Below are positions 6,303 through 9,142 of a DNA stretch of 9,142 bases, piece after piece. Position 1 is the first letter of the stretch. The number at the start of each line of letters is the position of its first letter. The notes under the pieces were generated by a model. It saw only the letters and a list, made by a program, of their open reading frames with translations. It was not told where the DNA came from and did not search any database. The DNA is taken from the NCBI GenBank assembly GCA_035968095.1, contig JAWQFW010000215.1, positions 1 to 9,142 on the forward strand, in the 5' to 3' direction. Position numbers and translations under genes: made by a program. The stretch comes from IIICB1 sp035968095. Lineage in GTDB: Bacteria; Cyanobacteriota; Cyanobacteriia; Cyanobacteriales; SIO1D9.

Positions 6303-6307
6303 TCAAA

Positions 6308-9112
6308 TCAATCTAAACTACTGTGCTTAATTCCTTGTTTCACCGGAATTGTAATTCGGAACTCTGCCCCCTTACCTAATTGAGAAAAACATTCTAGCGA
6401 ACCGCCATGTTTTTCGACCACAATTTGATAACTAATAGACAAACCTAAACCCGTACCTTTCCCCACTGGTTTAGTCGTAAAAAAGGGATTAAATAATTGG
6501 TCTTTAACTGATTCTTTGATTCCCTGTCCATTGTCAGCAATTAAAATCATTACTTCTTGAGAATTTACTAACTCAGTTTTAATTTTTATCTGGCTAGGAT
6601 CTGCTTTAATTTCTGATTCAGAACGTTTACTATTGTAGTCATCTAAAGCATCAATAGCATTAGCTAAAATATTCATAAAAACTTGATTTAACTGTCCAGC
6701 ATAGCATTCGATAACAGGTAATTGACTATATTCTTTAATTACTTGAATTTCACAATGTCCAGGCTTGGCTCTAAGGCGATTTTGAAGAATTAATAAGCTG
6801 TTATCAATACCTTCGTGAAGATCAACTTCCTTCATTTCTGATTCATCAAGACGCGAAAAATTACGCAATGACAAAACAATCTCGCGAATCCGATTCGTGC
6901 CAACTTTAATTGAAGAAATAATTTTGAGGAAATCTTCTGTCAAAAATTCTAAGTCAATTTCTTCGATTAAATCAGCAATTTTTGGATGTGGATGAGGATA
7001 ACATTCTTGATATACTTGAATAAGTTCTAGTAAATCGTTAGTGTAGGTTTCTGTGTGAATAAGATTACCATAAATAAAGTTAACTGGGTTATTAATTTCG
7101 TGGGCTACACCTGCAACCAGTTGACCTAAGCTAGACATTTTTTCGGCTTGAATTAATTGGTTTTGGGCTTTACGGAAGTTTGTTAAAGCATTTTCGGCTT
7201 GCTCTTTTGCTTGTAACAATTCTTCTTCTGCTTTTTTGCGATCGCTAATATCTGTAGAAATACCGCAAAGTGCATAAATATTGCCACTTGCATCATACAA
7301 AGGAAATTTACTAGAGATATAAGTCTGGGAAATATTATTAACTTTAATAGTTTCTTCCCATTGCATAGGAATTTGAGTTGTCAAGACTTTTTGGTCATTT
7401 TCTCGGAGTCGCTGGGCAACTTGCTTTGGATGGATATCATAGTCATTTTTGCCTTGAACCTCTTGGCTATTAATGTTTAATAAGTTTTCAAATTGACGAT
7501 TTATCAGCAAATAATATCCGTCTAAATCTTTCAGGTAAATTACTTCTGGTGAGTTATCTAAAATAGCTTGAAGTCGCTTTTCACTTTCTTTTAAATCTTT
7601 TTCTGCTTGTCGCTGTTCGGTAATATCAATTCCTGTACTGATAATATATTCAATTTTTCCTTCTTCATTAAGTAATGCAGCATCTGACCAAGCAATTAAA
7701 CGCTGTTTCCCATCCTTAGTTAACCAACAGGTTTCATATTTTCTAGGAAAGCTCCCAACTTGCAAATAACCAGATAAAAATTTTTCTGCTTCTGCTTTTT
7801 TAAGAGAGAGAAATAATTGCCAAAAGTATTTACCTTTTACTTCTTGAAATTCATATTTAGTTGTTTCTTCACAAGCTTTGTTAAAGCGAACAATGCGTCC
7901 TGTATGGTCTAAAACAACAACTAAAGCACCTGCGATTTCCAAGATTGCTGCGGCAAAATTACGTTCTCTTTCCACTGCATGAAATAGTTCCTGCACCTGG
8001 GCTGTCATTTGATTAAATGTTGTTGCTAAAACACTCAATTCATAGGGACTGGTAATGTTTACCTGAGTATCAAAATTTCCCTCACTGATTTGCGTAGCCG
8101 CAGAGATAAAAAATTTGAAGGGTGAAACAATGCGTCGGGAGAGGATAAATCCCGTAGCGATCGCTACTATAATTACTACAATTAGTCCTTCTCCGGTTCT
8201 TATCATCATCCGGTAGATAGGAGCATAAGCTTCGGTAGTAGGTAGTTCCACAACTACATTCCAACTTAAACTAGGAATGAGTGCTTTTGCTCCCAATACT
8301 TGAATATCTTTTAAACCTCGATAAACATCAGGCTCTTGAGAAGATTGATTAGCTTTAACTTTTTGTATTAAAGGATTTTGAGAAAGGTCTTGCATTTGAA
8401 AGTTATTTTGTGTACTTCCTTTCTCCGCAATTAAAAAATTTCTTTCGTCAATTATATAAATATGACCTGTTTTACCTACTTCTGTTTGTGAGACAATAAA
8501 CCAGAGAAAACTAAGATTTATTTTGGCAAATAATACGCCATCAACTTGATCTTGTAGGTTGCGGATTGGTACTGCCAAAGTTATCATTGGTATATCAGTT
8601 GTCGGATCTGTTTCTACTGCACTGATATATTCTTCTTGTTGCTTAAAACTACGCGCAAATAAAGGAGAACCAGCAAAATTTTTGTAGGTTACTTCTTCGT
8701 AACGAGAAACTGCAATTACTGTATTGCCTTTGCTATCTAAAATTCCGACTAATTCATAAGCATCGTTGTGACGAATTAATCCTTCTATTAAATTTTGCTG
8801 AATTTGTGGTGAATAGTTAGTTATTCCTTTAACTCTAGCGAGATAACTTAGTTTACGCTGTAAATCATCTAAATAATAGTTAATTTGGCTAGCAGCAACT
8901 TGGGAAAGCTCTTTTTGTAGCTTTTGTGACTGCTGTAACTGATCCTGAAAACTGAGATAAAGAAGTATTCCTCCCGTCGATAAAACGCTCAAAATTCCCA
9001 TAAATACTAAGCTCAAACTTAGCTGGTTGCTAATCGAAAATAGCTGCTGCCAAAATGGAGATTGAGATTTTTTGAAGTTAGCTAAAAGACGATTGATGCC
9101 TTGATTATTCAT
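6308..9112 (-). CDS. Membrane sensor histidine kinase, dCache-HAMP-PAS-PAS-HisKA-HATPase_c
   Basis: Two-component sensor that should bind a ligand outside the cytoplasmic membrane and phosphorylate a response regulator, none of which is in the window. From the ATG at 9112 (934 residues): TM1 about 33-55, extracytoplasmic double-Cache region about 57-300, TM2 about 308-325, HAMP about 326-380, PAS about 386-500 ending GIDITEQRQAE, a second PAS about 512-625 ending GISTDISDRKKAE, then a coiled coil into the H box SLGQLVAGVAHEINNP with phospho-acceptor H671. ATP-binding parts follow: N box (N818), G1 DNGQG (860), F box FNPFFTTK, G2 GKGTGLGLS. All catalytic motifs are intact. H to N box is about 147 residues, longer than usual. 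No receiver domain, so it is not a hybrid kinase. An in-frame TTG at 9130 would add six residues; a stop at 9134-9136 limits the frame. Signal unknown. Confidence 0.95.
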   Translation of the reverse strand: MNNQGINRLLANFKKSQSPFWQQLFSISNQLSLSLVFMGILSVLSTGGILLYLSFQDQLQQSQKLQKELSQVAASQINYYLDDLQRKLSYLARVKGITNYSPQIQQNLIEGLIRHNDAYELVGILDSKGNTVIAVSRYEEVTYKNFAGSPLFARSFKQQEEYISAVETDPTTDIPMITLAVPIRNLQDQVDGVLFAKINLSFLWFIVSQTEVGKTGHIYIIDERNFLIAEKGSTQNNFQMQDLSQNPLIQKVKANQSSQEPDVYRGLKDIQVLGAKALIPSLSWNVVVELPTTEAYAPIYRMMIRTGEGLIVVIIVAIATGFILSRRIVSPFKFFISAATQISEGNFDTQVNITSPYELSVLATTFNQMTAQVQELFHAVERERNFAAAILEIAGALVVVLDHTGRIVRFNKACEETTKYEFQEVKGKYFWQLFLSLKKAEAEKFLSGYLQVGSFPRKYETCWLTKDGKQRLIAWSDAALLNEEGKIEYIISTGIDITEQRQAEKDLKESEKRLQAILDNSPEVIYLKDLDGYYLLINRQFENLLNINSQEVQGKNDYDIHPKQVAQRLRENDQKVLTTQIPMQWEETIKVNNISQTYISSKFPLYDASGNIYALCGISTDISDRKKAEEELLQAKEQAENALTNFRKAQNQLIQAEKMSSLGQLVAGVAHEINNPVNFIYGNLIHTETYTNDLLELIQVYQECYPHPHPKIADLIEEIDLEFLTEDFLKIISSIKVGTNRIREIVLSLRNFSRLDESEMKEVDLHEGIDNSLLILQNRLRAKPGHCEIQVIKEYSQLPVIECYAGQLNQVFMNILANAIDALDDYNSKRSESEIKADPSQIKIKTELVNSQEVMILIADNGQGIKESVKDQLFNPFFTTKPVGKGTGLGLSISYQIVVEKHGGSLECFSQLGKGAEFRITIPVKQGIKHSSLD

Positions 9113-9142
9113 CAACTTTCTGTAAATCAATACTTAATAATG

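Larger units (their letters stand above)
5361..6307. mobile_element. IS200-like / REP-RAYT-like cassette filling a convergent intergenic gap
   Basis: The whole space between the WD40 stop and the histidine-kinase stop is occupied by a Y1 transposase gene and palindromic repeats on both of its sides. No terminal inverted repeats of the DDE type and no clear target duplication are visible, as expected for HUH elements, which act on single-stranded hairpins. No tnpB is present. True element ends cannot be fixed from sequence alone; the outer limits given are those of the gap. The repeats could be the element's own ends, or REP/BIME-like sequences mobilised by the transposase. Confidence 0.6.

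Overview
The window looks like a chromosomal stretch of a filamentous cyanobacterium, probably Oscillatoriales-like (genus not determinable). The main sign is the octamer GCGATCGC (HIP1), which occurs eight times in about 9.1 kb. Other signs are an AT-rich background, a free-standing WD40 propeller, a sensor kinase with a typically cyanobacterial H-box region, and an IS200-like transposase of a type common in cyanobacteria.

Layout, left to right. (1) 30-3272 (+): a near-complete to complete inner-membrane RND efflux pump; its usual membrane-fusion partner would lie left of the window. (2) 3290-4351 (-): a two-gene unit, folK (HPPK, folate synthesis) followed after 6 nt by a Nudix hydrolase with an ADP-ribose-pyrophosphatase-like signature; it converges on the RND gene. 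(3) 4352-4484: a 133-bp AT-rich divergent promoter region. (4) 4485-5360 (+): a stand-alone seven-bladed WD40 protein. (5) 5361-6307: the gap between two convergent genes, filled by a mobile cassette: an intact-looking Y1 (HUH) transposase on the minus strand, flanked on both sides by short palindromic repeats in both orientations. (6) 6308-9112 (-): a large membrane sensor histidine kinase (dCache-HAMP-PAS-PAS-HisKA-HATPase), complete within the window.

The most interesting part is the cassette. The plus-oriented and minus-oriented repeats look different, but after reverse-complementing they are one design: hairpin with GAAG loop, conserved core around TTCGNGTAGCCGC, hairpin with TTTA loop. 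The stems differ in sequence while base pairing is kept. Pairs in opposite orientation share an identical spacer, and a 103-bp block is perfectly repeated on both sides of the transposase. This resembles the REP/BIME-RAYT partnership known from enterobacteria and pseudomonads, or the ends of an IS200/IS605 element with its small non-autonomous relatives. The remaining genes are ordinary housekeeping, transport and signalling genes with no evident shared pathway. One possible exception is folK with its Nudix neighbour, because folate synthesis needs a pyrophosphohydrolase step that Nudix enzymes perform in other bacteria.
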